Assembly: GCA_947652115.1 (NCBI GenBank)
Contig: OX393572.1
Span: 8,381,466 to 8,445,465, forward strand
DNA: 64,000 nt
Origin: Blastomussa wellsi
Lineage: Eukaryota > Cnidaria > Anthozoa > Scleractinia > Plerogyridae
Direction of reading: 5' to 3'
Below are positions 45,390 to 56,982 of this stretch, in pieces. The notes under the pieces are model-generated. The model saw nothing but the letters and a program-made list of their open reading frames with translations, did no database searches and was not told the origin of the DNA. Each line of letters begins with the position of its first letter. The stretch's first letter is position 1. The translations under genes were made by a program, and so were the position numbers.

Positions 45390-45675
45390 CAGGTCCCATG
45401 TCCCAGGTCCCATGTCCCAGACCACATGTTCCCACATCCCAAACATGGGTCCTACCATCCCAGTCCCCACATCTCTGAGTTCCACATCCCAAACATGGGT
45501 CCTCACACCCCAGTCCTATGTCCCTGATTCCGACATGTCAAACATGGGTCTTCGCACAGCCCAGTTTCCATGTCCCTGACTCCCACATCCCGCCCAGACA
45601 TGGGTCCTCACATCCCAATCTCCACATCCCTGAATCTCATGGGCCTTGCATCCCAGTCCCCATGCCCCTGTCCTA
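45390..45675. repeat. Degenerate minisatellite, unit about 55-60 bp
   Basis: Recurring CCCACATCCCAAACATGGGT, CCTCACATCCCAGTCCC and CATGTCCCTGA blocks, about five imperfect units. C-rich on the plus strand, non-coding. Confidence 0.75.
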
Positions 45676-46161
45676 CTTTTAGTGACAGCCATAAAATAGT
45701 CACCCTTAGCTGTTTCACTGGTAGATAACTACCATATAATCAACTGCTATAGATGAAGGATTCAAAACAAAGCCAAAGACAGTGTGAGTTATCCATTTTA
45801 TGGGGATTTAACCAGAAAACATCAATATTCTCCAGGGACAGGCTTTAATCCTCTTTTTACAACAAGTGCAAGAGGCAGCCCATAAATCATTATTTAATAC
45901 CTTATTAAGATATCAACAGCTCTTTCCTGTTGATGGCCCAGGAGACATATGACAGTTCTAAGGCCGTGACACTTGATTGTATTGTCTGTGGACTACAGAA
46001 AATAACACAAAGATTGAATTATTTACAAGACTGTTACTAGTAAAAACCCCTTCTTGTAATATATTGAAGACACACAAAATGCAATCAACAAGTTTGGCCT
46101 AAATGAAATAAATGGATCTATTTTAACACAACATTTAGTTACAAGAGAGCAATGAAAAACA
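45676..46161. other. No gene seen
   Basis: No recognisable feature. Confidence 0.35.
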
Positions 46162-46206
46162 TAAATCAACATTGAAATGGCATTAATGGAAACTCGGAAA
46201 AAATCT

Positions 46207-46283
46207 GAGTCCCAGATGGGATTTGAACCCACGACCCTCCGTGATCTAGTCGGATGCTCTAACCACTGAGCTACTGGAGACTC
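46207..46283 (-). repeat. tRNA-like module, left arm
   Basis: Minus strand: GTAGCTCAGTGGTTAGAGC (D arm, A box) and GGGTTCAAATCCC (T arm, B box) at tRNA-like spacing. GAGTCTC and GGGACTC at the ends can pair. The 3' side is two bases too long for a standard tRNA and the anticodon stem has a mismatch, so it is a SINE-type relic and not a working tRNA. The loop would read AGA. Confidence 0.65.
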
Positions 46284-46565
46284 TATGGCGAGCAAGGGTC
46301 AAATGTGGGTCTTGACTGGAACTGCATCGCGCGGTTACTGAGTCAAATGATGAAGGGCACCCATAGCCATATAGCTCTTAACTGCATCACGCAGTCACAT
46401 TAAAGCATATCGAAGATGCGACCAACCAACCTCCAAGAGAGCAATGAAAGAACGGAATGGAATGGAATGGAACGGAACGGAATGGCATCGCGCAGTTACT
46501 CAGTAACTGAGTAACCGCGCAATGCAGTTCCAGTCAAGACCCGCATTTGACCCTTGCTCGCCATA

Positions 46566-46642
46566 GAGTCTCCAGTAGCTCAGTGGTCAGAGCATCCAAC
46601 TAGATCATGGAGGGTCATGGGTTCAAATCCCATCTTGGACTC
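46566..46642 (+). repeat. tRNA-like module, right arm
   Basis: The same module in the opposite orientation (GTAGCTCAGTGGTCAGAGC, GGGTTCAAATCCC), with a few substitutions relative to the left arm. Confidence 0.65.
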
Positions 46643-47288
46643 GGATTTTTTCCGAGTTTCCGTTGATGCCATTTCAATGTTGATTTAGTTACAGTATGTA
46701 ATTTTCATTGATATTGATAAAAGCATATTATTTTCTGCACATAATTAACAGTACTCTCATTCTCTTGGGACAATAATTTTCTAGCCAAGTAAAAATAAAA
46801 CAATTGTGGTTTTGAGCTTGCCTGTATTAGTTACTTGATGACTGATTAAAAGGCTCTACGAGTCTATGGCTGTTTTCCATCAAGACCAGGGTTGTTCAAA
46901 GCATGGTAAAGCTAATCTGGGATCAGCTTGAATTACATCTTCAGTTTTATAACATTTCAGTGGGGTTTTCTGTTGGCATGTTACATCCCAACAGGTGAGG
47001 GAATCTATTCTCTGAGTTCAGGAGGATCATGAGTTAGGAACTAATTGAGTCAGGATCAAGTCAGTACCCATGATTTTAATCATACTTGGCTGTTCAAAGG
47101 ATAGCACTTACACCAAGTCATTACAGTATTTGGAGATTAAAGATCTCAAATATACCATTACTTCTATGTTGTCGCGCTGCAGGAGGCACTTGAGATTCTT
47201 GAGCCAAAATTCAGAGAGAAGCTGACGGAATGAGAAAATAAGGGCCTGAAATTTTACTGACTTATGATCATAATGGCAAATAAAAAAG

Positions 47289-47403
47289 GAAGGCCCACAA
47301 CATGGGATATTTCCAGTTGGTCACCCATCCAAGAAATAACCCTGCCTGACAGGACTTAATTTTGGCGATTGAATGTCGACTGGTGCTTTCCTTGTGGTAT
47401 CAG
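47289..47403 (-). repeat. 5S rRNA-derived sequence, minus strand
   Basis: The reverse complement follows the 5S rRNA order: GATACCAC near the start, AAGCACCAGTC, CCAAAATTAAGTC, then CTTGGATGGGTGACCAACTG (matching the 5S box C) and a GTTGTGGGCCTT end. About 25-30% of positions differ from a typical animal 5S, so it is a relic or SINE3-type head, not a working gene. Confidence 0.7.
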
Positions 47404-47534
47404 AGTGATGTAAGAGTGATGTAATTAGAGAAAGGGAATTATTGGGTTTAAGTCAATCTTTGAAACAATTAAGGACTTATTTTGCTGGATGATTGTGCGA
47501 CTCTTAACTCTCCCTACAGTCTCTTATCGTCTGG

Positions 47535-47644
47535 GACTGATATCACAAGGAAAGCACTGGTCCATGTCTCAATGCCCTATCAGACAGGGTTTAGTACTTG
47601 GACAGGTGACCAGATGGAAATACCCTTGTATTGTGGGCTTTTAA
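47535..47644 (+). repeat. 5S rRNA-derived sequence, plus strand
   Basis: GATATCACAAGGAAAGCACT, then GTTTAGTACTTGGACAGGTG, ACCAGATGGAAATACC and TTGTGGGCTTTT follow the 5S layout in sense orientation. It is inverted relative to the 47289 copy, 131 bp away. T-rich sequence at the end could once have been a Pol III terminator. Confidence 0.7.
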
Positions 47645-47816
47645 TTTTTCTTCATTTTCCATGATGATTATAATTAATGATTCGGTGAAATTCTAGTCCC
47701 TTATTTTCTCCTCGTGTCAGTATTTCCTTTATGCAAGGAAATGAAAGTTTCCACGATCAGCCAGTCTCCATGCCAGGCCATACTGACCCTTTACCCAGTA
47801 CCCGCAAGCTGTCATG

Positions 47817-47925
47817 CATGAAGTTGAATGTTGAATTGCCACCTCACATGTTGAATTGTCTTCACGTATGTTGAATTACAAACTTGAATGTTGAATTGTG
47901 AACTTGAATGTTGTAATGTTTAAGA
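47817..47925. repeat. Short irregular repeat of ATGTTGAATT
   Basis: Six to seven ATGTTGAATT(G/A) units separated by 5-15 bases. Confidence 0.65.
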
Positions 47926-48061
47926 AAAATCGGCGTGGATCCATCAGAGGAAAATGTTAGAGTTTCATAATGTAAAATTTAAATTGAACCAGTTATCACT
48001 GCTCAAAACCCAGGGGGCCATGGCATGATGTAAAGCTTGCTGGTGCGAACATGGTGAGTGC

Positions 48062-50348
48062 AATTCTAAATATTTCTACTTCTTGGAGAAAAGAAATTAC
48101 AATACTAAGTATATAACTGAACTCAAACTTTCGGATAAAACCACTATTTCTAGACCAAACAATATTTTAAATGAAGTGCATCGGTTCTATAAGGAGCTGT
48201 AGACTTCCACTGGTGTGAATTCAGATGAACAGTGCTTTGGCTACTTTTTTAATAATTAAGTTTTACCTAAAATATCTGCAGACCAGAAACAATCATGCGA
48301 AGGCTTATTAACAAAAGACAAGTGCTTTGTCTCTCTGAAGCAAATGGCCACAGGAAAATCTCCTGGCCCGGATGGTTTCTTCGCTGAGTTTTAGTAAGCC
48401 TTCTGGGAAAGTGTAGGGCAAGAATTAGTTGATAGTCTCACTCTTATTCCGAAGAAAAAATAAAGATAAAACGCTGCTGGACAACTTGAGACCAATCTCC
48501 CTGTTGAACACTGATTGCAAAATCGCTACAAAAGCAATAGCTTCGAGAATATTAAAAGTCCTGCCAAGCATTATTCACAGTGATCAAACGGGCACTGTGA
48601 AAAAGCATTTTAGTGGGCAGAAAATACGCCTAATTTCAGATGTTATTGAACGCTGTCAGGACCCCGAGACTCCTGACATTCTTGTTCTTAGATTTCAAGA
48701 AAGCTTTCAACAGCATTGAATGGTTTTTTTATTCAGAGCATTAAAAACGTTTGGTTTTGGAGATATGCTAGTAAATTGGATTAAAACATTCTACAATAAC
48801 CCACAAAGCCGTGTTACTAACAATGGTTTTGCAACACCCTTTTTTTCTCTGGAGCATGGAGTTAGACAGGGATGCCCTCTTTATGGAATTCTTTTTGTTA
48901 TTGGGGTGGAGCTTCTACCATGCACTATTAGAAGCGACAAATCGATAAAAGGCCTATCGCTCAACTCAAAAGAATTTAAATTATCCCAGCATGCTGATGA
49001 TACTACTTGCCTTGTTGGAGATACTACATCAGCCAGCAACCTGTTTCAAAAAGCTGGATTTGTTTAGACTGTGTTCGGGGCTCGAGCTAAATAGGTCCAA
49101 AAAGGAGGCATAATAGTTAGGTTCAAACAAGAACAGAACCGATACACCCTTTGGTATTCGCTGACCTAAGGATTATGTTAATGCCCTTGGTATCTGTTTT
49201 ACAACAGACCAGAACATTTCTGATAGCAAAAACTTAGAAACAAGATTGCTTTCCTTAGAAAAATGCCTTAACATATTGTCCTCCAGAGACTTGACTCTGC
49301 ATGGGAAAATCAACATAGTAAAATCCTTAGACACTTTCTAAATTAACCTTTGTCTCAGCCGTTCTTCCCATTTCTGAAGATTTTGTAGTGATTTTCCTGG
49401 TTATACGGAATTCCTCGAATAAGCGCCGTATCGGGGGTGCAGCGCGTATTCGAGGGCGGCGCTTATTCGAGTAAATACGGTAAGCAAATTGTGGATTTTA
49501 TCTGGAGCCAGAAGAACCCAAAGATGAAAGACATTGGCGGAAAACTTATTTTCGATTACAATTTTTCACTAACAACTCTTCTGCAGCTATCTTGTTTACC
49601 ATCATTTTACAAAGACATGCTCAATGCATGGCAGAGGTTTGTGGCTCATACTCCCTTAGGCAAGAACGATGTTGAAAATGAGGAACAACCGATTTATTAC
49701 AATTGCAGGAAAATCTGCATTCTTTAGGCCATGGTATGAGGCTGGAGTTAAATACATAAAAGATTTTATGTCTGAGGACGGAAAATTATTGAATTTTAAT
49801 GAGTTCCAGCATATTTTCGGTATTAAAACACACTTCTTGCAATATTTAGGACTTTTAAATGCTAACCCCACGAGATGGAAAAAGCTGTTCAAGGGTACCT
49901 ACCGGGGGAACTGAAACAAACGACTGCGAAAATAAGATTAAAACACTAACGCATCTCTTTGTTGAATGGAATTCAAGTAAAGTATTTTGGATTCAGTTTA
50001 CTTCTTGGTGGAATTAGAAAAACAATCTGCAGATTAACCTCCAACAACGAGATATTCTATTTGATCTTAATCCTGAAAAACAGTCTTTTCTAGGCATTAA
50101 CTATTGTTTGCTTGCAGCCAGACAGTATATCTACCCGGTATCTTGCCGCAAAAAATGAAGGCCCTTCCTGTTTCACTGCCTTTCTTAAGTTTTTGAAAAA
50201 CAAGCTCGGGATAGACAAACAGAACATTCGAGACTTGGTTACTCTGGAGTATTTTTTTTATTTTACTTATTTATTTATTTTTTGTTTTACTGTTTCTGTT
50301 TCTGTAATTTGTCTACTGTAAATGATAATAGAAACAATAAATAAATAA
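48062..50348 (+). mobile_element. L1/Tx1-like LINE, 5'-truncated and frame-broken
   Basis: It begins within the region before RT (KYFYFLEKRNYN). The RT follows: MATGKSPGPDGFFAEF (about 48345), LLDNLRPISLLNTDCKIATK (48470), a motif-A region where the reading frame shifts near 48690, HGVRQGCPL (48860) and the active-site block HADDTTCLVGD (ADD at 48993-49001). Later frames hold FIWSQKNPKMK and the C-terminus. An A-rich AATAAATAAATAAG end (about 50348) closes it. The endonuclease is absent. At least five stops or frameshifts and one MITE insertion are present. Confidence 0.88.
49404..49482. repeat. Small palindromic MITE inside the LINE
   Basis: CTCGAATAAGCGCCG at the left and its exact complement at the right, within a 79-bp hairpin flanked by TA on both sides. 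It interrupts the LINE reading frame. TA flanks suggest a Tc1/mariner-type target. Confidence 0.7.
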
Positions 50349-50935
50349 GGCCCATTAATCATTGCTAAGTTGTGCAGTTGCTACTGAAGTCCAATTTTAT
50401 TTCTGGTGTTTTCGGGGCCTTTCTGCAGAGTGGCAAAATTTACCTCAGTTCTTTCTTTCATTTTCTGCAATAAACGTCTTACAACAAAACCTGTTAACCA
50501 TTGAAAGCAATATTTCTGAACGTGCAATGTGGATAGATTCAGATGTTTGTCACACAAAATGTTTGCAAAACAAACGAAAATAACACTGACAACACGATAT
50601 AATTTTTGACAGAAGTGAGTAAAAAAATGTGAACAAACAGAACTACCGTGTTTTGAAAGTTCCCCCTTCAGCTCAGTACAGAAGCCTGTGTAAATCATGG
50701 TCAAAGGATTGCCACTAGAGTTGAACAAAGTACAAACAATTAAACTGTCAGTAGCAGTATTTATTTTGATTTGTTTGTCGGTGAACGAAGGCAAGAAAAA
50801 TTGTCAGTGTTAATTGAAAGACTTAACTGCAGCAAATTGCTCACCAAAACAGCTGAAAGAATTCATTCTGTAGATAACAACATGTCAAAGGAAGAAAGCT
50901 ATTCAACTATGTACGTGTAGTTTGATCGTCCGGGT
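50349..50935. other. No supported gene
   Basis: A 137-codon minus-strand open frame (50381-50794) is long for this AT-rich DNA but resembles nothing I know and has no partner exons. Left uncalled. Confidence 0.35.
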
Positions 50936-51180
50936 GAGGGTAGTCCTGAGGACTGTTGTCGGTGATAGTAACTGATGTTTCGACAAGTCATCATCAGAGT
51001 CACGTGAAGAGTTGTTTGTCAGTCGAATGTTATAAGTCTGGTTTGTGAAAACTGATTGGCCAGTTTAGCTATGATGTGATTGGCTGTAAGACTCAAGTAG
51101 TTGATATCGTCGGTCTTGATTGGTAGGTTTCGATCTGTCGGTAAAGTTAGGTTGTTCTTTTCAGTCTTTTTGTCATGTCA
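50936..51180 (-). repeat. Dispersed repeat resembling a Penelope-like element end
   Basis: TAGTCCTGAGGACTGTTGTC, ACTGATGTTTCGACAAGTC and CATCATCAGAGTCACGTGA recall the terminal segments of Penelope-like elements I associate with corals. No reading frame is attached. Strand is inferred from the motif orientation. Confidence 0.45.
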
Positions 51181-52343
51181 AAAAATGCATGCTTAGAATT
51201 CTGAAGATCAATGTATAATTTGACCTGACACTGCAAACTTTGGATGAGACTGCAAGTTTCTTGCGTAAAACTTGATTTTCTGTTTTGGGTCACGTGACAG
51301 AGGGCGTGTCCTAATGACATCATCTTCTGGCTTGCACTGTCTAAATTCAGTTACATAAAAGCAATGTTATGTGAAGTTACAGCCGACTGAATTTTCCCTA
51401 GCAACGGCACAAATATAATTTTATACTGTAATGGGCCCTCAGTGTTAAATTATGCACTTAAATTTTGGCAGAGATATAATGCCATAGCCAAGCTACAAGT
51501 GTAGCTTATTCACAGAATGTGGCAACGTTTTGTGCTGGTCAGTGGAATTACAAACAAAATCAACCACCCACCAACCAACCAACCGAGTTCACCTTGATAC
51601 TCCTGTTTTGCATTCAAAAAAAAACAGTTGTTCTGTAAAAATAACACAGTAATTGTGTTAATTACTGTGAGCAGCTTCATGACAAAAATCTTGTCCTGGT
51701 GAGGTGCAGACTTATTCACCCAGGAAAGTATGCAAACCATGCAAATGCTAGCTTGTAGAAGGAAGCTCACTGATGCAGAACCTGGACTGCACCATATGCA
51801 AATTTGACATTGGGCTAAGCATAAAAACTAGTGAAATACAAATTTCTGGCATTCTTCATGTAAGAGAGAAAACCAACTCTTAGAGCCTGACAAAAATGTT
51901 GATATAAAACGAAATGTTTAAAAGACTTTCTATGCATTCGGTAGGAAGTACAATTAGAATTGCTGTCAGAAAAGTCAACAAGTGCTGCACTTACCTTAAG
52001 ATGTGTCTCTAAAATACTTGGAAGATAGTCTATCTGAAGAAAATTGATGGAAACAATGTGAAGCAATGTTCATACACCATAACAAACAATATAAAGTATT
52101 TCAAACATTTGAAATCATTATTATTGTTCTTATAATTATTATGTAGCAGTGTAAACTTATGTATGCTAAATGATAACTAAAGCACAATAGGGTGCTATTG
52201 CATAACCTACAGGCCAAAGGGAAATAAAAAAGATAGTAATAATAAAAACTACTTACACCAACTAATCCATTAAAATGTCTCCTTACTAGAGCTTAAAAAA
52301 GTTTCAAAATCTACTTATCTGATTAAAACACTTCTATAGAAAA
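51181..52343. other. No gene seen
   Basis: AT-rich. A short CCAA microsatellite lies near 51566-51583. Nothing else is identified. Confidence 0.35.
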
Positions 52344-53888
52344 TGCCCTACTAGCGTCTCTGATCTTATGTCATTATTTTGAAGTGGCGGGCAATATGTA
52401 TACTTGAAGATAAAACAGACTTCTGCATCTTTACCAAAACGTCCTTAGTTCTCCTACCCACTTACGACCTAACAATGCTGTTGAGTCCTTTGGAGTATCC
52501 TCCAAGCACATCGAGGATGATTTTTTGCTGGTCTGTGTGGTATCCCTTGAACTGTTGTTTTACCTCCAGCCACAAAGGGGGATATTTTTATGTCTTGTCC
52601 TGGTCTTTTGCAGCTCTGTTGTCCACCCATGGGCAGCTCATTTCCAAGATGGTGACCATCTTTCACTTATGGTCCACAATCCTAGCATCTATCCAATTGG
52701 CCCTCACTAGCACATGATCTGTGTACAGCGGGACATCCCAAAAGGCTTGTGCATTTTCGCTCTCATAAACAGATTTTGGTTCGACCTGTGAGTACCAAGG
52801 TGGTACATTATCCATGAGCTCAAGATCCTGCAATATCTCAAAGAACAAGATCTTAAGCGCGAAAATTATGCCTGTTGAAGATATTTGTTCTGCGCAAATG
52901 CAGAACATCCACCCAGGATATGTGCTACCGACTCTTGTGCTTTGCTGCAGAGTCTTCATTGCATGTCACTCTCTGTACCAGTCCTTGTCTTTTTACTGCA
53001 GTACAGCCGTGTCGGCAACATCTGCTTGTACAGTTCATAGATGCCGGCAATCACATGTGTTGGACAGGACTTCCATTTACCAGTCAAAGCACCCGTTGCT
53101 CAGCTTAGAGTCACTCCATCTTGAGGCGATCAGCTTTCTTTGCCAACTCTGACTTCGCACCTCCTCCTTCAACTTTACTTGCTGAGCTTCCTTCAACTTC
53201 TCTTTGATCTTAGTACCTGAGATCTCATCTCCATCCTCAGTACAGCATGTGGGGCTAGGGTGCATCAAGTTTAGCATTACTCCAAGCTAGTTGTCCAAAC
53301 TTCAGATCCCCCTTAACAATAGAACAGTGTCAAAGCTTTACTGAACGATCTTCAAACTGGAGCACCAACCCCATGGTTGGATCATTATTCTTGAACAGGT
53401 TTAGTGCACCTTTGAGCTTAGTCACCTTATATTCGGCCTTGACGGATCGCAGACATCGTGCTCTGCACTGCCTTGCAAGATGACATAGAGCGGTTGAGCC
53501 CAGTGGATGCTTTCCTCCTTGCTCTATGATGATCTTGCGCATCTCACGATCAATATGCTGAAGTTCTGTGATGGGGAGATGTTGTGTCCAGTCAGCGCAG
53601 GTAAGGCATACTGACTGGAGGCCATGATGCGATTAAAGTCAGAGAGTAGACTTGACCATATGATGGATATTCTGTTCAGGTATACCTCTGAGATGACTTT
53701 AAAAGCTGACTGATCTTCTTGTCTTGTGCTTTCCAACACGCCCAAGAACTTATACTGAGCTCCCTCTTCTAGACACTTGATCACCGATGCCTCATCCAAT
53801 GCTAAGCCCCCAGATCTTGTTGATTCCATTACAGTGTTAAGCTTAGGAGCAGAGGCTGCGAACATCTTAAGATCATCGATAAACAAAA
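52344..53888 (-). mobile_element. LINE 3' part with restriction-like endonuclease (R2/NeSL-like), copy 1
   Basis: On the minus strand the relic starts at the RT active site (MFIDDLKMFA, 53886) and continues through YKFLGVLESTRQED, a thumb region (IIIEQGGKHPLGSTA), a CCHC-type finger (RLCSKAQESVAHILGGC, first Cys lost, about 53000) and the endonuclease-like domain (WDVPLYTDHVLVRANWID, then ILEMSCPWVDNR near 52630 and [11 protein letters not shown] near 52500). This order marks LINEs that use an RLE. It is 5'-truncated in RT, next to a (TTA)n run, with several stops. Its 3' end (52344) coincides with that of copy 2. Confidence 0.85.
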
Positions 53889-53889
53889 A

Positions 53890-53921
<32 letters not shown>

Positions 53922-53925
53922 GGGC
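53889..53925. repeat. (TTA)n microsatellite
   Basis: About 11-12 ATT/TTA units directly at the 5'-truncated end of the RLE LINE. Confidence 0.9.
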
Positions 53926-54047
53926 ATTTTTGAAACTGGACTGGCATCAACCAGTCCAGGAAAACAAAATAGGAGTTATTCAATATTATTTTAATAATCA
54001 TATGGTGACATTATAGTGTCATGCGTGAATGAAGATGTTGGACAAGC

Positions 54048-55025
54048 GTGTGTTCAAAGAGATTAATTGCACAACTTCATCCTCTAGCATCAGGTTATAG
54101 CAGTTTTGTGTTTCACTTTTTGTCAGTTTGGCTGCGAGTGCACTGGACTGCTTCTTTTGGTTTTCTTAAAATGGTTCATCAAAGTCGGTGTCCTGGTTGC
54201 AAGGTTTTCAAGTCTGCCCATGTCTTCGGTCATCCTGGCAAAGACTGCCCAGCTTGGGATCGCAGTGACACTGAACACTCGGTTGACGAGTCTGAGATTG
54301 CTGAGAGTACTCCTCCCACCGACGAGGTTGGTGCCAATGCTTCTACTAACACCCACCAGTTACGCTCTTTGGTGGAATCGGTGCAGGTTTTGTCCACTGA
54401 AATGAAGTCTATTAACAGTTGAGAAGAAGTTGCATGTGTCGGTTCATCCTACGACTTCCTCACACCAGCAAGTTCCTGAATTACCACCTTGTGTTACACT
54501 GTCTCAGTTGCAGGCCACGACAGATCTGGCCCAAACAGTTGACCAATGTTTAGAGCAACTTAGTCTTCTTCTGTCCAATGATAATGATGCTGGAAATGAA
54601 GGCAATTCTATACAGCATTCAGCAACCACATCATCAGCTCCTTCACTCACATCCTGGTAAGCTGAAATCAGGTCGTTATGTGAAACCCACAAGCGAGGTT
54701 TTGTATCCTCAAAGATGGTCTCAAAGTTGTCTTTGTCTTACCAAAGCAGCACAATCGAGGTCAAATACAAGGCTTTGAGGTTGGCCAAGTTTGTTGCCGG
54801 ATATGCCGCAATTTTTAAGTTACTCAGATCGCACAGAATGTCAAAGGCATCTGGTTTTGTTAATAAATTTTGCTCAACAATATGAATGGTTGGCCATCCT
54901 GAATTTTCATGGTTTTGTATTGCTAGGAATTGAATGTGGCGAATGGGGTAATTCCTTCCTTCATTTGGAGTCAAACATGTTATGGACAATTCCTTGCAAG
55001 AGAAATTGTGTGCTTAATCTTCCCA
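54048..55025 (+). pseudogene. DIRS-like retrotransposon gag-type ORF, broken
   Basis: Pieces in different frames run in order. First is MVHQSRCPGCKVF…GHPGKDCPAWD, a Cys/His cluster at the start. Next is an acidic Ser/Thr-rich spacer, then KSGRYVKPTSEVLYPQRW (about 54660-54720). Last is CQRHLVLLINFAQQYEWLAI with GNSFLHLESNML (about 54830-54980). I recognise this series from the first ORF of DIRS-like elements in cnidarians, from memory. At least three frame breaks are present. Confidence 0.55.
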
Positions 55026-55770
55026 AATTTTGTTGCGATTATTAGGGATGACAATGTACTAGTGCTATAAAGATCACTGTGGTTTTATTTGTGGAGAGTA
55101 CAAATTGTTGAAGTATATTTGTGCTATGCCTAGACATAATATTGTAAAATATTTAGAGCGTTTTGCGATATTTAGAAAATTTTATGATTTTTTTGATATT
55201 CACAAATATTTTTCTTAAATTCTACCATTCGGTAGTCTTGATAGTGTTTCAATCCTTGTTGTGTATCAATTATCCAGTTCAACAGTTTCCACTGATACTG
55301 TGGCCCCAACTGATTATGGAAGGCCAGACCTGAAATTTCATGAGTGTTAAACCAGCCAGAGAATGCTTGACCACAATTTGCCTAGACCGTTAGTGTTTTG
55401 ACATGCCAGTATACTGGTGCTGTACAACATTTAAGGACAGGTCTTTTGCCCAGCCAATGACTACACAAGAAAAGCAGATCTTACCAAGGGCTATTGAAAT
55501 CCAAAAAGAAAACTGGCGGTAGCCACACAAATTTTCGGTACGTTTGAAATGTGGAAAAAGTGCTGACGTGATATTTTTAAAAAAGTAAAAGGAAATAATA
55601 TTTTCTTGCAAATTTTCTTAAATTTGGTTTTTCATAAACAGAATCAACATTACATATAACAATCTTAAAAATAATTAGCAAATACTATCTTTAAAACTGG
55701 GTGATCCACGTTTTTATTACCGGAAATAAAATGATTACATTTGAGCCATTTTTTACTCTAATAAATGTCA
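55026..55770. other. No gene seen
   Basis: AT-rich sequence after the gag-type relic. No domain identified. Confidence 0.35.
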
Positions 55771-55940
55771 TAGGCCACTTCAGAAAATACCATAATACTC
55801 TTTGTTTGTCTCCAAAATTTTGCATAAGTATTGTTTCCAGTTTCTCATGGGACTTACAGTGGTCCCTAGAGAAAACAAGAACAATGCTTATGCAAAATCT
55901 TGGGGACAAAGAGTATTATGGTATTTTCTGGAGTGGCCTA
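55771..55940. repeat. Palindromic MITE
   Basis: TAGGCCACTTCAGAAAATAC at the left and its complement ending at 55940 start two arms of about 80 bp, almost perfectly inverted. Family seen, from memory, in coral genomes. Confidence 0.85.
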
Positions 55941-56982
55941 TTTGCGGGGCTTAAAAAACATCCAAAACAACTTTTGCACTGGATGAAAAATTAATCATGT
56001 GTTCTAAAGACTTACCACTTTAATTATATAAAATAAAAAGTAGGGGTCACCATGCATTTTTAAAAGTTATACGAGTTGTTTTCAGGTTCTGTGGAGTTGC
56101 TTTTGGGGTCTGTTACACTTTTCCCTTCCCTCCCCCAGCAAAAAATATTTGCATCTCGAGCAATTTTCACACATGCACTACGTCATATGTAGTTAGCAGT
56201 TTCTGGGTTGCATTTGAGACATTAACGATTTGTTTTCAACTGTTAATTGAGCCATTTTTATCGGTTCGCAGTTAGAACGTTACTGATATTTTGCTCACCC
56301 GCTGTTCCTAAACTGGATTTCACAGCAACAGAAGTTTTTCTTGCATTTTAGTCACATAGTCGAATTCATCAATTTGAGAGAGCAAATTCCCCAAGCGCAC
56401 GCATCCAGTGTGATAAAAAAAATTAGCCTTAAAGGGGGGGGGCAGCCAAAAAATATTGTCTGTAAGGGGGGTCACTCCATTAAATTACCCTAAAATGTTG
56501 TAATGACAGCATCCATGATGGGGCAAAATGTTCTATCAAAGTGCCCTAATATTGCATTTCTGAGGTTCTAAAAATCAAAATTTTCCCGGAGCAGCATGCC
56601 CCCAGACCCCCCTAGTTTGTAATGGATGGAACACCCTCAACTCCAAACCACTTGATAAAGTTCACTCCCAATAACAAACAGCACCTTGTTTATCAAAAGA
56701 AAAGACAGCTTACCATGGCCAGTGCACACGTAAATATTTTAAAATGATTTCTACTATTTTCACTTTAAACTGCAGTAAATGAATCTACAAATATTACAAA
56801 ATGTCTGCCAGATTGGCGTAAAATAGTGTTTCTGAAGTAATGAATTCTAAATTTGCCTGGGGAGAATACCCCAAACCCCCTAGCTGGGGAACTTATTGGG
56901 TTGAAAATACACTCACAGTATACAGATGCAGCTCCTGACAAAGAACATATCCAAAAAGGGCATATTCAAAAAGAACGTTTTG
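55941..56982. other. No supported gene; G-rich repeat fragments
   Basis: A GGGGGGGGG-containing segment (about 56430-56480) and CCCCAAACCCCC-type pieces (about 56590 and 56875) look like parts of a dispersed repeat. No coding sequence. Confidence 0.35.

Larger units (their letters stand above)
46162..46687. mobile_element. Palindromic element carrying two inverted tRNA-like modules
   Basis: The arms 46162-46344 and about 46507-46687 are reverse complements with few mismatches (TAAATCAACATTGAAATGGC at the left end). Each arm contains a tRNA-like module and the block GCGAGCAAGGGTCAAATG. The loop holds a GGAAT microsatellite (about 46449-46486). Confidence 0.8.

Noticed and set aside
46207..46642. 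Two functional tRNA genes
   Set aside because: The T arm to 3' end is two bases too long for a normal tRNA, the anticodon stem has a mismatch, and the modules lie in a palindromic repeat. They are tRNA-like relics.
47289..47644. Functional 5S rRNA genes
   Set aside because: Both copies differ from typical animal 5S rRNA at many conserved positions and are not in a tandem array.
50381..50794. 137-codon minus-strand gene
   Set aside because: No domain, no splice partners and no homology that I recognise. The length alone is not enough.
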